Below are positions 8,354 through 20,199 of a stretch of DNA of 64,000 nucleotides, in pieces; position 1 is the stretch's first letter; each line of letters begins with the position of its first letter. The notes below the pieces were generated by a model. That model was given only the letters and a program-made list of their open reading frames with translations. It searched no databases and was not told the origin of the DNA. Position numbers and translations under genes: made by a program. The DNA comes from Halochromatium sp. (GTDB taxonomy: Bacteria; Pseudomonadota; Gammaproteobacteria; Chromatiales; Chromatiaceae), in contig POWB01000010.1 in assembly GCA_010912705.1 (NCBI GenBank), positions 1 to 64,000 on the forward strand. The letters are read 5' to 3'.

Positions 8354-8374
8354 CGGTCAGGATTTTCCTGACGG
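8354..8374. promoter_or_regulatory. 21-bp dyad (site A) of a putative envelope regulon
   Basis: The half-sites are CGGTCAGG and CCTGACGG around a 5-bp spacer ATTTT. The flank GGAGTGATCCG resembles site B at 20005. It lies ~175 bp before the L,D-transpeptidase remnant at 8551. In the remaining ungened part of 8280-8784 I see nothing else that I can identify. Confidence 0.5.
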
Positions 8375-8550
8375 AGTGATCCGTATTGCCGGATCGCACC
8401 TCTGACACTTAAAGTGCTAGGCGAGGTATCGAGTGCTTCGCTCGGACCTTTCGCGGTTTTCTTGGTGCTGCCGGCCGTGGCCTGGGACGGCGTTCCGAAC
8501 GCTAGCGCCAAGCTTGGACCGCGGTGTCGCGTTAGGGGGCAACGATAAGC

Positions 8551-8630
8551 ACGATTTGGCGCACTGATCGTCGCGCCGCACTGGCGAGACTGGCTTCGGT
8601 CGGTCTCGCACCGTTCTTTGTCGGCTCTCA
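8551..8630 (+). pseudogene. N-terminal relic of an L,D-transpeptidase gene
   Basis: This is homologous to the start of the gene at 20200: the preceding TTAGGGGGCAAC, then WRTDRRAALARLASVGLAPF of the signal peptide. The start codon is ACG instead of ATG, and similarity ends after ~26 codons. The upstream region, including the dyad at 8354, is shared with the 20-kb locus, so the relic derives from a duplicated promoter-plus-signal-peptide segment. Confidence 0.65.
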
Positions 8631-8784
8631 ATTCATTGTTTTCTTCTTGCACCCGGCGCGCGGGCCGATTTGAGGGGTGGCGTTGCACGCCCGTCTTCAT
8701 CAGTGAATGTCCCGGAGCGTTACCGGCGACGCGCAACTCGATTGAACTTGAACATGAGTGGGGCTTGTCCCTAGGAGAAAGTCG

Positions 8785-9105
8785 ATGAGAGGTTTTTTAC
8801 TTGTCCTGCTTGGATTCGTCCTTGGCGGTATTGTTGGTGTGCTTGGTGGCGGGGCTGTTGGCACCGGGCTTGGGGTCGGGGCAGGAATGATCGGCGGTCT
8901 CCAAGCGGGTGCTTGCTTGACCGTTGAAGCGGCGAAAGAGAAAGGCTTCATCACGGCAGCGCAGGTAGACGAGGTCTTCGCTGCCGCGGCTAAGACGATT
9001 CAGCTCCAGGCCGATATCGGCCCCGATACGGAGTTCGCTGACAGCGATGCCGAGTGCCAAGCCGTAGTGGCAGATCTGAAAGAGGCCGCGGCCGACAGCC
9101 AATAG
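8785..9105 (+). CDS. glycine-zipper membrane protein of unknown function
   Basis: The start is ATG at 8785, preceded by AGGAG at 8773-8777. Residues 1-35 are one long hydrophobic, glycine-rich segment (GFVLGGIVGVLGGGAVGTGL) that could be a signal anchor or a glycine zipper inserted in a membrane. The remaining ~70 residues are soluble and helical, with two Cys (AGACLT, AECQAV). I do not recognise a family. It sits between the broken L,D-transpeptidase relic and another exported protein. Confidence 0.65.
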   Translation: MRGFLLVLLGFVLGGIVGVLGGGAVGTGLGVGAGMIGGLQAGACLTVEAAKEKGFITAAQVDEVFAAAAKTIQLQADIGPDTEFADSDAECQAVVADLKEAAADSQ

Positions 9106-9153
9106 CGTGAAGATTTAGAATACCGGTGTCATCAACCTTTGGAGTGAATTGAT

Positions 9154-9753
9154 ATGTTTAAAGCTCGTTCGATGAGCTGGCTCGGGACTGCCGGCCTTGC
9201 GATGGGACTCTGTTTGCCAGGCGCTGCGTTTGCCTACGGCGAGAGCGATGCGATCCGCGATTGCAATAGTCGGATGCGCGCCGATTACAGCTTGAGCGAC
9301 TTCCGCAGCGAGTCGGCCGAGAAGCTGCCTGGTGGAGGCCATCGCTACAAGGTCGTGGGCAAGACCAAGATCGACGGTAAGAAGCACAGCTACTCCTGCG
9401 AGATCAAGGATCGGCGCGTCGTCGCCGTGAACTACGACGGCCCCGAGCCCGAAGGTCTGGGCACCGCGGAGAAGTTGGCGATTGGCGCCGCGGCCGCCAT
9501 TGCGGCTGGTGTCGCAGCCTCGGCGATGTCGAAGGACAAGGAGCCTGAGCCCGCTCCACCGGCCGCGCCCGCACCAGAGGTTAAGGTCCGTTCGAATGGC
9601 AATATGGAGGTCGCGGTCGCCGGCGGCTGCACCGTGCTCTACAACGATATTGGCTTGCGTGAGAGCGTCAGCAGTCGTTGCACTGATGCGGATGTTGCCG
9701 CGGCTAAGCGGGCGATGAATCAGTATCTGGCAAAGCAAAGCTCAAGTCGTTGA
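9154..9753 (+). CDS. exported protein with two Cys pairs, unknown function
   Basis: The 199-residue product starts with a signal peptide ending AAFA. The N-terminal third (residues ~28-90) has a Cys (IRDCNSRM) and a second Cys in HSYSCEIKDRRVVAVNY, a layout loosely like the WRC family nearby. A hydrophobic Ala stretch (AIGAAAAIAAGVAASAM) follows, then a Pro/Ala linker, then a C-terminal domain with two Cys (GGCTVLYND, SSRCTDADV). A periplasmic or inner-membrane-anchored location is likely. A GGAG Shine-Dalgarno (9140-9143) lies 10 nt upstream. No named family was recognised. The 228 bp after it (9754-9981) hold no gene that I can support. Confidence 0.7.
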   Translation: MFKARSMSWLGTAGLAMGLCLPGAAFAYGESDAIRDCNSRMRADYSLSDFRSESAEKLPGGGHRYKVVGKTKIDGKKHSYSCEIKDRRVVAVNYDGPEPEGLGTAEKLAIGAAAAIAAGVAASAMSKDKEPEPAPPAAPAPEVKVRSNGNMEVAVAGGCTVLYNDIGLRESVSSRCTDADVAAAKRAMNQYLAKQSSSR

Positions 9754-9981
9754 GCAGCATGCCTCTGCGCTTGCGCTTGCGCGTGCGCGATCCGGAGGGT
9801 TGGTTTCGGCGACGCGCCGTCCTTTGAACGAGGCGGTACCGAGAAAGAGCCCGGCACCAGCCACGCCGCAGGCCTAGCCCGCCTCCCGTTGCTGTTCGAC
9901 GGCCGCCGCTAGCGTTGAGGGTGAGGAGCGGGCCGCCACCGGTACGGATGAAGAACGCTGAGCATGGCGAAACGGACTGGA

Positions 9982-10989
9982 TCAGCGACGAAGTTTCGCC
10001 AACTCGGCCAGCAGGGCTTCTTTTTCGGAGCGCTCTTGTTCAGCGAGCCGCTCGGCCATCGCCGCGCGTTGCTCGGATGAGGTGGCTCGCTGTTCAGCTT
10101 GCTGACGAGCACGCGCAGCAACTTCACTCACCCGTTCGGCCTGCGCGCGTGCCTGTCGTTCGGTCACGACGGTCTCTTCAGCTCGCCGACGCGCCTGTTC
10201 AGACTGCTCTCGCACCTGTTCAGCCTGCTCTCGCGCCTGTTCAGCCTGCACCCGCGCCTGCCGATCCCGCTGCCAGGCCGGCAGCACAAAGGGCGCATAA
10301 ACCGGATCCTCAATCAACGCCTCCAGGCTCGGCTGGCGGGTGAGATCCTCCAGGCGAAAGCGAAACCCCGGCACCACTGCCGAGCGAAGGATGCCCTCAT
10401 GGCAGGGGATGGGTTCATACAGACCCGAGGCATTGCGTCGATAGAACAATTGCCAGCGCGGATCATGGTGGATGATGTAGTACTCGGGCACCCCGGCGGC
10501 CTGATATTCCGCGTGCTTTTGCTCAGTGTCGCGGCGGATCTCCGCTGGTTTGCTATCTGAGAGCGCCTCGACGCACAGATCAAAAGTGCCCTGGTAGGAG
10601 CGGTCGAGATCCGCGAGCGGCTGCACATTGCTATCGAGCACTAGGCCGAGATCGGGTTTGCGGATGGCAATCTTGTTCGGCAGGCTCAGGCGAAAGCCGA
10701 ATTCCAGGCAGGTCAGGCGGGCATTGTGGTGGGTCTCGAGATAAAGCCGTAAAAGTCCAAGCAGCCATTGGTAAATCCAAGCGGTTAGGACATCAGACAC
10801 CGGCTTGACCTCCAAGATGCCGTTATTCCATTCGTAGCCGTTTTCGTGCTCGTAATAAAAAGCCCAGTAGTCCTCCTCGCTGACCGGCGTGCCTTCCGGT
10901 GGATCGACGGGCTGAGGGAGACTGGGGTCGCCATCCCGTGGGGTGGATTCAGGCGACGGATGATGCAAGGCGAACGCGGGCGAAGGCAT
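9982..10989 (-). CDS. Uma2-family protein with C-terminal coiled coil
   Basis: This 335-residue protein has a Uma2/DUF820 core (residues ~35-205): EEDYWAFYYEHENGYEWNNG, IAIRKPDLGLVL, LCVEALSDSKPAEIRRDTEQ and YQAAGVPEYYIIHHDPRWQL, with the acidic D and E-x-L pattern of the PD-(D/E)xK fold. Residues ~240-335 are Arg/Gln/Glu-rich heptads (QAEQAREQAEQVREQSEQAR), a long coiled coil common in this Uma2 subgroup. The function is unknown; nuclease activity is only inferred from the fold. Confidence 0.85.
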   Translation of the reverse strand: MPSPAFALHHPSPESTPRDGDPSLPQPVDPPEGTPVSEEDYWAFYYEHENGYEWNNGILEVKPVSDVLTAWIYQWLLGLLRLYLETHHNARLTCLEFGFRLSLPNKIAIRKPDLGLVLDSNVQPLADLDRSYQGTFDLCVEALSDSKPAEIRRDTEQKHAEYQAAGVPEYYIIHHDPRWQLFYRRNASGLYEPIPCHEGILRSAVVPGFRFRLEDLTRQPSLEALIEDPVYAPFVLPAWQRDRQARVQAEQAREQAEQVREQSEQARRRAEETVVTERQARAQAERVSEVAARARQQAEQRATSSEQRAAMAERLAEQERSEKEALLAELAKLRR

Positions 10990-11062
10990 GCTCGGACTCC
11001 TGTGGATGCAGGCTTGTCTCGGAGTCTAGCCGACCCCCGGGAGGCCAACAAGCCGATCTGAT

Positions 11063-11124
11063 CCAGAGCATCACTTGATCGCCGGCAACCTCATCCGTGA
11101 GCTGGGGAATGCGCTCAAAAAACG
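11063..11124 (+). repeat. 62-bp fragment of the uma2 gene
   Basis: It is identical except for one base to 6835-6896 inside the uma2 gene (encoding LIAGNLIRELGNALKKR). It is joined directly to a Fic-protein fragment, marking a recombination junction. Confidence 0.85.
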
Positions 11125-11566
11125 ACTGGATCGGTGGGGCCTGGCTGGTCGCCACTTACGGTTTAACGCTGGTGCTCCCGCTCAGCGTCGTCAGCTGCAT
11201 CGGCGGACGGCGCGCGTCGCGGTTGGCCGAGGGCGTTTCGACCGAAACCTATGTCGAAGCGATGCGCCCAGCACCAAGCCTACGCGGTCATCTGACCTTT
11301 CACCTCAAGCATGAGGTGCCGCACCTGGAATTGCTCTCCCGTCTGTTCGAGCGGATCGAGACGAGCGATCTGGTCGCCTGGGTGCTGGATGAGCCGACCG
11401 GACAGTACGCGCGGCGGGCTATATCGATACCATCGATGCCCGCAAATTGGTGGCGGCCAATCAAGGCAAGCGCTCCAGGGGACTGGCCAAAGAGATCCCG
11501 GCGCTGCTCGACACCGGCGTTTGGGACGCGATCTCTGAAGCAGTCAAGGAAGCGTTCGGCGATTAA
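11125..11566 (+). pseudogene. Fic-family N-terminal fragment, deleted and frameshifted
   Basis: The first part encodes IGGAWLVATYGLTLVLPLSV, then ETYVEAMRPAPSLRGHLTFH, LKHEVPHLELLSRLFERIET and DEPTGQYARRA, recognisable as the N-terminal helical region of Fic/DOC-type proteins. After ARRA (~11420) a deletion shifts the frame; the other frame continues GYIDTIDARKLVAANQGKRS and ends at a TAA (11564-11566). No HPFxxGNGR catalytic motif remains. The 5' side is fused to a uma2 fragment. A stretch near the end (AKEIPALLD) recurs at ~13210. Confidence 0.7.
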
Positions 11567-11581
11567 GCGCCCCTGTCTGGC

Positions 11582-12001
11582 TCAGTGCAGCCTGCTCAAT
11601 CCGGCGGTCTGCGCCTCGTCTTTGGTCAAGATCTTCTCCTCAGTGGCGCGCCAGACGCCATCTGCTTCCTTGCTGAGCGTGATCAGGAGCGGACTCTCGT
11701 GCTCGTTACCGTCTTTGTCGGTGAGATATTCGATGGTGGTCAATCGGAGCTGGGTGTCTGAGTCGACCTTGACCGCGTTCAGATAGTAGCGGAGCGAGGT
11801 CACCAGGCCGGCGGCGAACTGCTCCTGCACCTGCTGCCGCCAGAAGTGGTAGTCGACCACATCAAGATTGGCCAGACCATAGACCTTGACCCGTCTTGAG
11901 ATCAGGTTCATGTGGCCCTCGATATCTCGTCTTTCCAAGGTCTCGCAGCAGGCCAAGGCCCATTCGTGGGCGATCTCGCCCGCAGTCTTGGTGTCAATCA
12001 T
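11582..12001 (-). CDS. NTF2/SnoaL-like protein
   Basis: The start is taken as ATG 12001, with GGAG just upstream (ACCGGAGACGAC). The 139-residue product has an N-terminal helix pair (AGEIAHEWALACCETLERRD) and then alternating strands (VKVYGLANLDVVDYHFW, QLRLTTIEYLTDKDG, PLLITLSKEADGVWRATEEK), the cone-shaped NTF2/SnoaL-like layout. It has no signal peptide. The substrate or role is unknown. Its 45-bp leader (11999-12043) is duplicated in front of the membrane-protein gene at 13168. Confidence 0.6.
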   Translation of the reverse strand: MIDTKTAGEIAHEWALACCETLERRDIEGHMNLISRRVKVYGLANLDVVDYHFWRQQVQEQFAAGLVTSLRYYLNAVKVDSDTQLRLTTIEYLTDKDGNEHESPLLITLSKEADGVWRATEEKILTKDEAQTAGLSRLH

Positions 12002-12043
12002 GTCGTCTCCGGTCACCATCAAAGATGGCGTATCAGTTCGTCT
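11999..12043 (-). promoter_or_regulatory. duplicated leader, copy 1
   Basis: This segment directly upstream of the NTF2-like gene, including its Shine-Dalgarno and start codon, matches 13166-13209 with a few differences. Shared core on the minus strand: AGACGAACTGATAC and TTTGATGGTGAC. Confidence 0.7.
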
Positions 12044-12097
12044 GATGAATGGGGTCGAGCGCTCCGCCGTTCCAGCGCATGTCGCTCGCTCGATAGT

Positions 12098-12118
12098 CTG
12101 TCAGGTTTTTCCTTAGGG
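12098..12118. promoter_or_regulatory. 21-bp dyad (site C)
   Basis: CTGTCAGG, TTTTT, CCTTAGGG. It is followed by GGGAATCGCCTGTCTCC and TTTCCTGAT, a second half-conserved site shared with site D. It lies 202 bp upstream of the WRC lipoprotein gene at 12320. The 12002-12319 gap contains this site and otherwise nothing recognised. Confidence 0.5.
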
Positions 12119-12319
12119 AATCGCCTGTCTCCATTTCCTGATTATTTCGGTCCGCCACAATCAGTACCATGGCGCTGTTTAAGCGCTCATTATCCACAGC
12201 CGACTCAATCGGCATGTCCTTAAACGCGTTCAGGAGATCGGCTGTGCATCGTTCCACAGGCTTCCTGGGCGCTGCCAAATCCTTCCTTCACCTTCCATCA
12301 GACGGATACCAACGACACC

Positions 12320-12643
12320 ATGAACACCCTTGCCAAGATCACAGCCACGGCACTCGCCTCCCTCGCGTTTTCGGCCTGCGTCGAGGAGCAGTCGATCGCT
12401 GGCTCCAGCTCAGCCATGCCCCGCGACGCAAGCGGTGCCGCCGAGACGGCCTGCATGACCTCCGTCAATAGCAACTACGGCGGCAATGTGCGCGAGATTC
12501 GCGTTGTCAGCTCCGAGTTCTCGCAGGCCAACTCCGTGGTGATGCTCGACGCGGTCGGCGTGCGCGGCGGCTCGCAGACCGAGCGCTGGCGCTGCCTTAC
12601 CTCGGATGCTGGGGAGATCGCGGAGCTGACGGTCGTGCAGTAA
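12320..12643 (+). CDS. small WRC-motif lipoprotein
   Basis: The 107-residue product has a short signal peptide with a lipobox ending FSAC (Cys ~20). The mature part follows the same pattern as the genes at 4587 and 5068: first Cys in TACMTSVNSNYGG, then VVSSEFSQANSVVMLDAVG, then ERWRCLTSDAGEIAELTVVQ. Presumably a periplasmic or outer-membrane-anchored globular domain held by one disulfide. The function is unknown. It is preceded by dyad site C, so it may belong to the same envelope regulon as glsB and the L,D-transpeptidase loci. Confidence 0.75.
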   Translation: MNTLAKITATALASLAFSACVEEQSIAGSSSAMPRDASGAAETACMTSVNSNYGGNVREIRVVSSEFSQANSVVMLDAVGVRGGSQTERWRCLTSDAGEIAELTVVQ

Positions 12644-12790
12644 GTCGACGCAGCACCTGCTGAGGCTTAGCGTATATTTAGTTCCGGGTGATCATATGTC
12701 TGCTGGCGATTATCGCGAGCTTCGAATCCAGTAGACGGCGACTTGGTAGCCCTGTACCGATTGTCTTGCCCATCGCGCTGGCGGATGGCT

Positions 12791-13168
12791 TCAGCTAAAC
12801 ACCGCAAATCCCTGATCGATGCGCGCGAGGATGGCATAGGCCATGACGCCGAGCAGGGCGCAGAGAAAGGTGCCTCCCACCAGGAGATAAGCCAATAACC
12901 GGTTGACATGCTTGCCCAATGAGCGTGCGGTCTCGGCCTCGAGGCTGCGCGCGATGGTGGCGATTCGCGCGACCTGCCCCTGGAGACCGAGCAGCAGGGC
13001 CCCGCCACCTAGGAAAATGGTGCTGACAACGAGGCTGATGATGAGGAATTGAAGGCTCTGTGGGGCTCGATCTGGTATGAACAGGCTTGTAATGACGAGG
13101 GCGCCCGAGGCGATCGAGAACAAGGCTGCGCAGAAATAGACGATTCTGAAGAGCGTCACCATACTCAT
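12791..13168 (-). CDS. three-helix inner-membrane protein, unknown function
   Basis: The start is ATG 13168 with GGAG a few bases upstream; an in-frame ATG at 13162 is an alternative. Three hydrophobic helices are visible: LFRIVYFCAALFSIASGALV, FLIISLVVSTIFLGGGALLL and LLAYLLVGGTFLCALLGVMA. A charged loop (RIATIARSLEAETARSLGKH) lies between helices 2 and 3. The layout is loosely like small DUF2721-type proteins, but I cannot assign it firmly. A fragment of it exists at 6532-6563, and its leader is shared with the gene at 12001. Confidence 0.65.
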   Translation of the reverse strand: MSMVTLFRIVYFCAALFSIASGALVITSLFIPDRAPQSLQFLIISLVVSTIFLGGGALLLGLQGQVARIATIARSLEAETARSLGKHVNRLLAYLLVGGTFLCALLGVMAYAILARIDQGFAVFS

Positions 13169-13209
13169 GTCATCTCCAGTCACCATCAAAGAGGTGTATC
13201 AGTTCGTCT
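13166..13209 (-). promoter_or_regulatory. duplicated leader, copy 2
   Basis: This is the counterpart of 11999-12043 in front of the membrane-protein gene. Immediately beyond it (from 13210) lies a stretch similar to the end of the Fic fragment (AKEIP-LLD), so a block larger than the leader was probably duplicated. Confidence 0.65.
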
Positions 13210-13346
13210 AGCCAAAGAGATCCCGACGCTGCTCGACCCATCTCCGGCATTCAATGTCCAGGTGGCGCGATCAAGAGTGGCAGTCGTGCTCCGAGCGCTC
13301 GATGATCAACGCCCGGTTTCGACCTGAGTGAAGAAGAAGGTAAGGC

Positions 13347-14150
13347 TTAAGCCGCCAACCCCATCGAGTGGTGGATTTGACTGATGACAGCCGGAGAAAG
13401 CCCCGTTTTTTCGGCGAACTGACGCAGGTAATCGCGCTCGGCCTCAGTGTCGATCTTGACTGCGAGCAGGGAGCCGGCATAGACCTGAGCGGCCACTTCC
13501 TGATTCGGGATCTCGGCGACGAAGGCATCTAGATTGAGCGGCTGTGCCAGCTCGCTCATCAGCCACTCTTGGGTCTCCGCATCCATTGCACCCGTTTGCA
13601 GCTTGCCGAGGATGCGCTGGATCTCATCGTGACTGACCTCGCCGTCCGCTTTGGAGATGCTGACCATGCCTTTGATGACCAAGCGTGCGGTGTCGTTCAT
13701 GGCCTGCTGCTCGGTCGGAGACGCCGGCTCGTGCAGCCCGAGCGGCATGGCGCCCATGCTAGCCGCTGGTGGAGTGAACGAAGCCCCCTGACCGGCAGAG
13801 GCCGATGCGTTTGCTAGCGCCTTGAACGCGACCCCGGCAAGCATCGCCAGGGCACCGCCGCCGACTGCGCCCTTGATTGAATCGCCACCGCCGCCGAGCA
13901 GCGAGCCTAGCACGGCGCCAAGGCCCCCTGCCTGAACCGGGTTTTGCGAGGCTTGACTCAAGGTCGACTGCGCACCCGCCAACAGTTTCCCGAGCAAATC
14001 ACCAACGCCACCTTGCGCCCCACCTTGCGCGCCTTGCGCATTGCCGAAGCTTGCTTGCAGGTCTTGCAGGATATTCCCCAACCGGTCCTGTCCGGCTTGC
14101 GGGATGTTGTTCTCAATCATCGAGCCAAGTAAGTCACTAAAGCCGGCCAT
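13347..14150 (-). CDS. DUF533 / TerB-like domain protein
   Basis: The start is placed at ATG 14150 (GGGAG 8 nt upstream) rather than 14174. The N-terminal half is Gly/Ala/Gln-rich, with a hydrophobic glycine-rich segment (GALAMLAGVAFKALANA) typical of DUF533 proteins. The C-terminal ~120 residues are the TerB-like helical domain: MNDTARLVIKGMVSISKADG, EVSHDEIQRILGKL, LLAVKIDTEAERDYLRQFAE and LSPAVISQIHHSMGL. The paired acidic motifs (KADGEV and DTEAE) are the family hallmark. It is probably membrane-associated; its function is poorly known and tellurite resistance is only an inherited label. Confidence 0.82.
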   Translation of the reverse strand: MAGFSDLLGSMIENNIPQAGQDRLGNILQDLQASFGNAQGAQGGAQGGVGDLLGKLLAGAQSTLSQASQNPVQAGGLGAVLGSLLGGGGDSIKGAVGGGALAMLAGVAFKALANASASAGQGASFTPPAASMGAMPLGLHEPASPTEQQAMNDTARLVIKGMVSISKADGEVSHDEIQRILGKLQTGAMDAETQEWLMSELAQPLNLDAFVAEIPNQEVAAQVYAGSLLAVKIDTEAERDYLRQFAEKTGLSPAVISQIHHSMGLAA

Positions 14151-14387
14151 GTTGGTTACTCCCAAGTGGATCATAGGAACGGTGTTGATTTCACCGCCTC
14201 GAATAGTAACCGAAAGACCGCGCCGACGTGAGGGCGGGAATCATAGAACAGTTTGAGCATTGAATGTGCAGCAGTTACTGCGCTGCAATGGGCTTGAGTC
14301 TGCTGACGCAATGGCTCGAGCTGGCGGGCATCGATCCGCGGCGATAAGCTGAGCATGCCGCATAGGCAGAGTATGTCTCGTCATTGT

Positions 14388-14408
14388 CTGTCAGGTTTTT
14401 CCTGACGG
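14388..14408. promoter_or_regulatory. 21-bp dyad (site D)
   Basis: CTGTCAGG, TTTTT, CCTGACGG, the most symmetrical copy. It is followed by GGGAATAGCCTGTCGCC and TTTCCTGAT as at site C. It lies between the divergent DUF533 gene (start 14150) and glsB (14740). The 14151-14739 gap shows no gene. Confidence 0.55.
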
Positions 14409-14739
14409 GAATAGCCTGTCGCCGTTTCCTGATTTTTTCTTATCAGAACAATCACTACCATTGTGAGCATCGCAGCGCTCTGGCATGAGAGGGTTTGTGT
14501 CCGGGTGGTGTGGCTGCGAGAAGTATGCTGGCGAGCGTTGTCTTTGGTGCGACGATGGTTGTGGTCTGCTCCATGCGCTAATACCCAGACGGATATAATA
14601 AGATCTGTTCAGGCTTCATTCCGTGCGAATTGCGGATATTGTCTCGCCGTAACGCCGCAATCCATTGGCGGGGACTGGCGGGCAACCCAAGTGAATCGAT
14701 CGGCCTCTGGTTGATCCCACCCTTATCGGAGTCATACGA

Positions 14740-14991
14740 ATGGACATTACCAGTCTCTTGATCTTTCTCGCCATCGGTGCCCTGGCCGGCTGGCTCGCCG
14801 GTGTCCTGATGAAGGGCGGCGGCTTCGGTCTGCTGATCGACATCGTGCTCGGCATCGTCGGTGCCGTGGTCGGCGGCTTCTTGTTCGGCCTGCTCGGCAT
14901 CTCAGCCAACGGGCTGATCGGTTCCATCATTACCGCGACCGTGGGCGCCGTGGTGCTACTGTTGGTGGTGCGGTTGTTCAAGCAGGCCTGA
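14740..14991 (+). CDS. GlsB/YeaQ/YmgE family membrane protein
   Basis: This 83-residue, almost entirely hydrophobic protein has three membrane helices rich in Gly: LLIFLAIGALAGWLAGVLMK, LLIDIVLGIVGAVVGGFLFG and SIITATVGAVVLLLVVRLFK. The GALAGWLAG and GIVGAVVGGFLFG motifs are diagnostic of the GlsB/YeaQ/YmgE (transglycosylase-associated) family, which is induced by osmotic and general stress in enterobacteria. Start ATG 14740 is preceded by ATCGGAGTC. Dyad site D lies 332 bp upstream. It is the expected size for the family. Confidence 0.9.
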   Translation: MDITSLLIFLAIGALAGWLAGVLMKGGGFGLLIDIVLGIVGAVVGGFLFGLLGISANGLIGSIITATVGAVVLLLVVRLFKQA

Positions 14992-15035
14992 GAGGGCACA
15001 ACTGCCAGTAACCTTCTATCTAACCCGAATGTTGA

Positions 15036-15171
15036 ACGCGAAGCCGCGAAGAACGCGAAGAACTCTTGTGGCCAAAAGTTGACCTAACTGCCTGCTTGTC
15101 GCAAACGACGCATTAGGTCATAAAAACTTGTCCAACCGCCTGGTTTTCTTAGCGTCTTCGCGCCTTCGCGT
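15036..15171. repeat. palindromic repeat with ACGCGAAG arms
   Basis: The left arm 15036-15063 (ACGCGAAGCCGCGAAGAA) and the reverse complement of the right arm 15146-15171 (ACGCGAAGGCGCGAAGAC) are close inverted repeats around an ~80-bp centre. The shape fits a small dispersed palindromic or MITE-like element between glsB and the PliG-like gene. Confidence 0.55.
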
Positions 15172-15217
15172 GAGATTCCTGAGCTATCCAGGCCAAAGAA
15201 TAAACCAAAACATCGCT

Positions 15218-15628
15218 ATGACTATCACCATGACCCGTCTGTTCCTTGCACTCGCTGCCGGATTTCTGGTCGCAAACACCGCGCTGGCGGATGACATCCG
15301 CACCGAGCGCGTGCAGTTCCACAAAGGCGCGAGCAGCGCCACCGTCGAGGGCCAGATCAAAGGCCGCGAGTCGGTCGACTACCTGCTCGGCGCCCGCGAG
15401 GGGCAATCCATGAACGTCAGCATGGCCACGGACAACAGGTCGAGTTATTTCAATATCATCGCGCCCGGGAAGGCGAACGAGGCCATCTTCGTTGGCTCCA
15501 TCGCCGGCAATCAGTTCGAGGGCACCCTGCCGGCGAGCGGTGACTACAAGATCCGTGTCTACCTGATGCGTAACGCGGCCCGCCGGGATGAAACAGCCAA
15601 ATACCGTCTCGAAATGATCATCAATTGA
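15218..15628 (+). CDS. PliG-like periplasmic lysozyme inhibitor
   Basis: The start is taken at ATG 15218, giving a signal peptide ending ANTALA. The mature ~110 residues follow the E. coli PliG (YcgK) pattern: VQFHKGASSATVEGQIKGRE, then VDYLLGAREGQSMNVSM, and the conserved loop ASGDYKIRVYLMRNAAR followed by ETAKYRLEMII. In the family, the SGxY-x-RV loop contacts the active site of g-type lysozymes. The length fits the family. Paralogues lie at 5068 (fused) and 39427. Inhibitory activity is inferred, not shown. Confidence 0.8.
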   Translation: MTITMTRLFLALAAGFLVANTALADDIRTERVQFHKGASSATVEGQIKGRESVDYLLGAREGQSMNVSMATDNRSSYFNIIAPGKANEAIFVGSIAGNQFEGTLPASGDYKIRVYLMRNAARRDETAKYRLEMIIN

Positions 15629-15719
15629 TTCCATCGCTGCGGGCGGTGCGGGCAAGGAAAGCGCATCAAGACCAGGCCTAACCAGCGTCTGCCGAGCTAA
15701 GAGAAACTAACCCATGCGA

Positions 15720-19919
<4,200 letters not shown>

Positions 19920-20004
19920 CTGTGCTCGTGAGCGGTCCCGGTTTTCCGATGTCGATGCAGCATGCGCCTCTTCAATCAACAGAACGCTATTCACGGCGTC
20001 GACC

Positions 20005-20025
20005 CTATCAGGATTTTCCTGACGG
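20005..20025. promoter_or_regulatory. 21-bp dyad (site B)
   Basis: CTATCAGG, ATTTT, CCTGACGG, followed by AGTGATACGGATTGC as at site A. It lies 175 bp before the L,D-transpeptidase start and ~85 bp from the divergent hybrid kinase start. Confidence 0.5.
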
Positions 20026-20199
20026 AGTGATACGGATTGCAGGATGTTTCTTCCTGCACTTGAAGTTAGCGCCGAAGAGTTGTCCGCTTAGCGCTAACTC
20101 TTCGAGTTTTTTGGTGATGGTTGATCAAGGCTCGAGACGCTGTTCTCCCTGCCGTCGTATCGATCGACCTGCGTGACGCCTTAGGGGGCAACTACAAGC

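Noticed and set aside
9754-9981. A small exported protein on the minus strand (hydrophobic Ala/Gly stretch followed by basic residues)
   Set aside because: No start codon with ribosome site and no complete sorting signal could be supported.
15036-15171. An intrinsic terminator for glsB
   Set aside because: The arms are ~80 bp apart and look like a dispersed palindromic repeat rather than a compact hairpin with a T-run.
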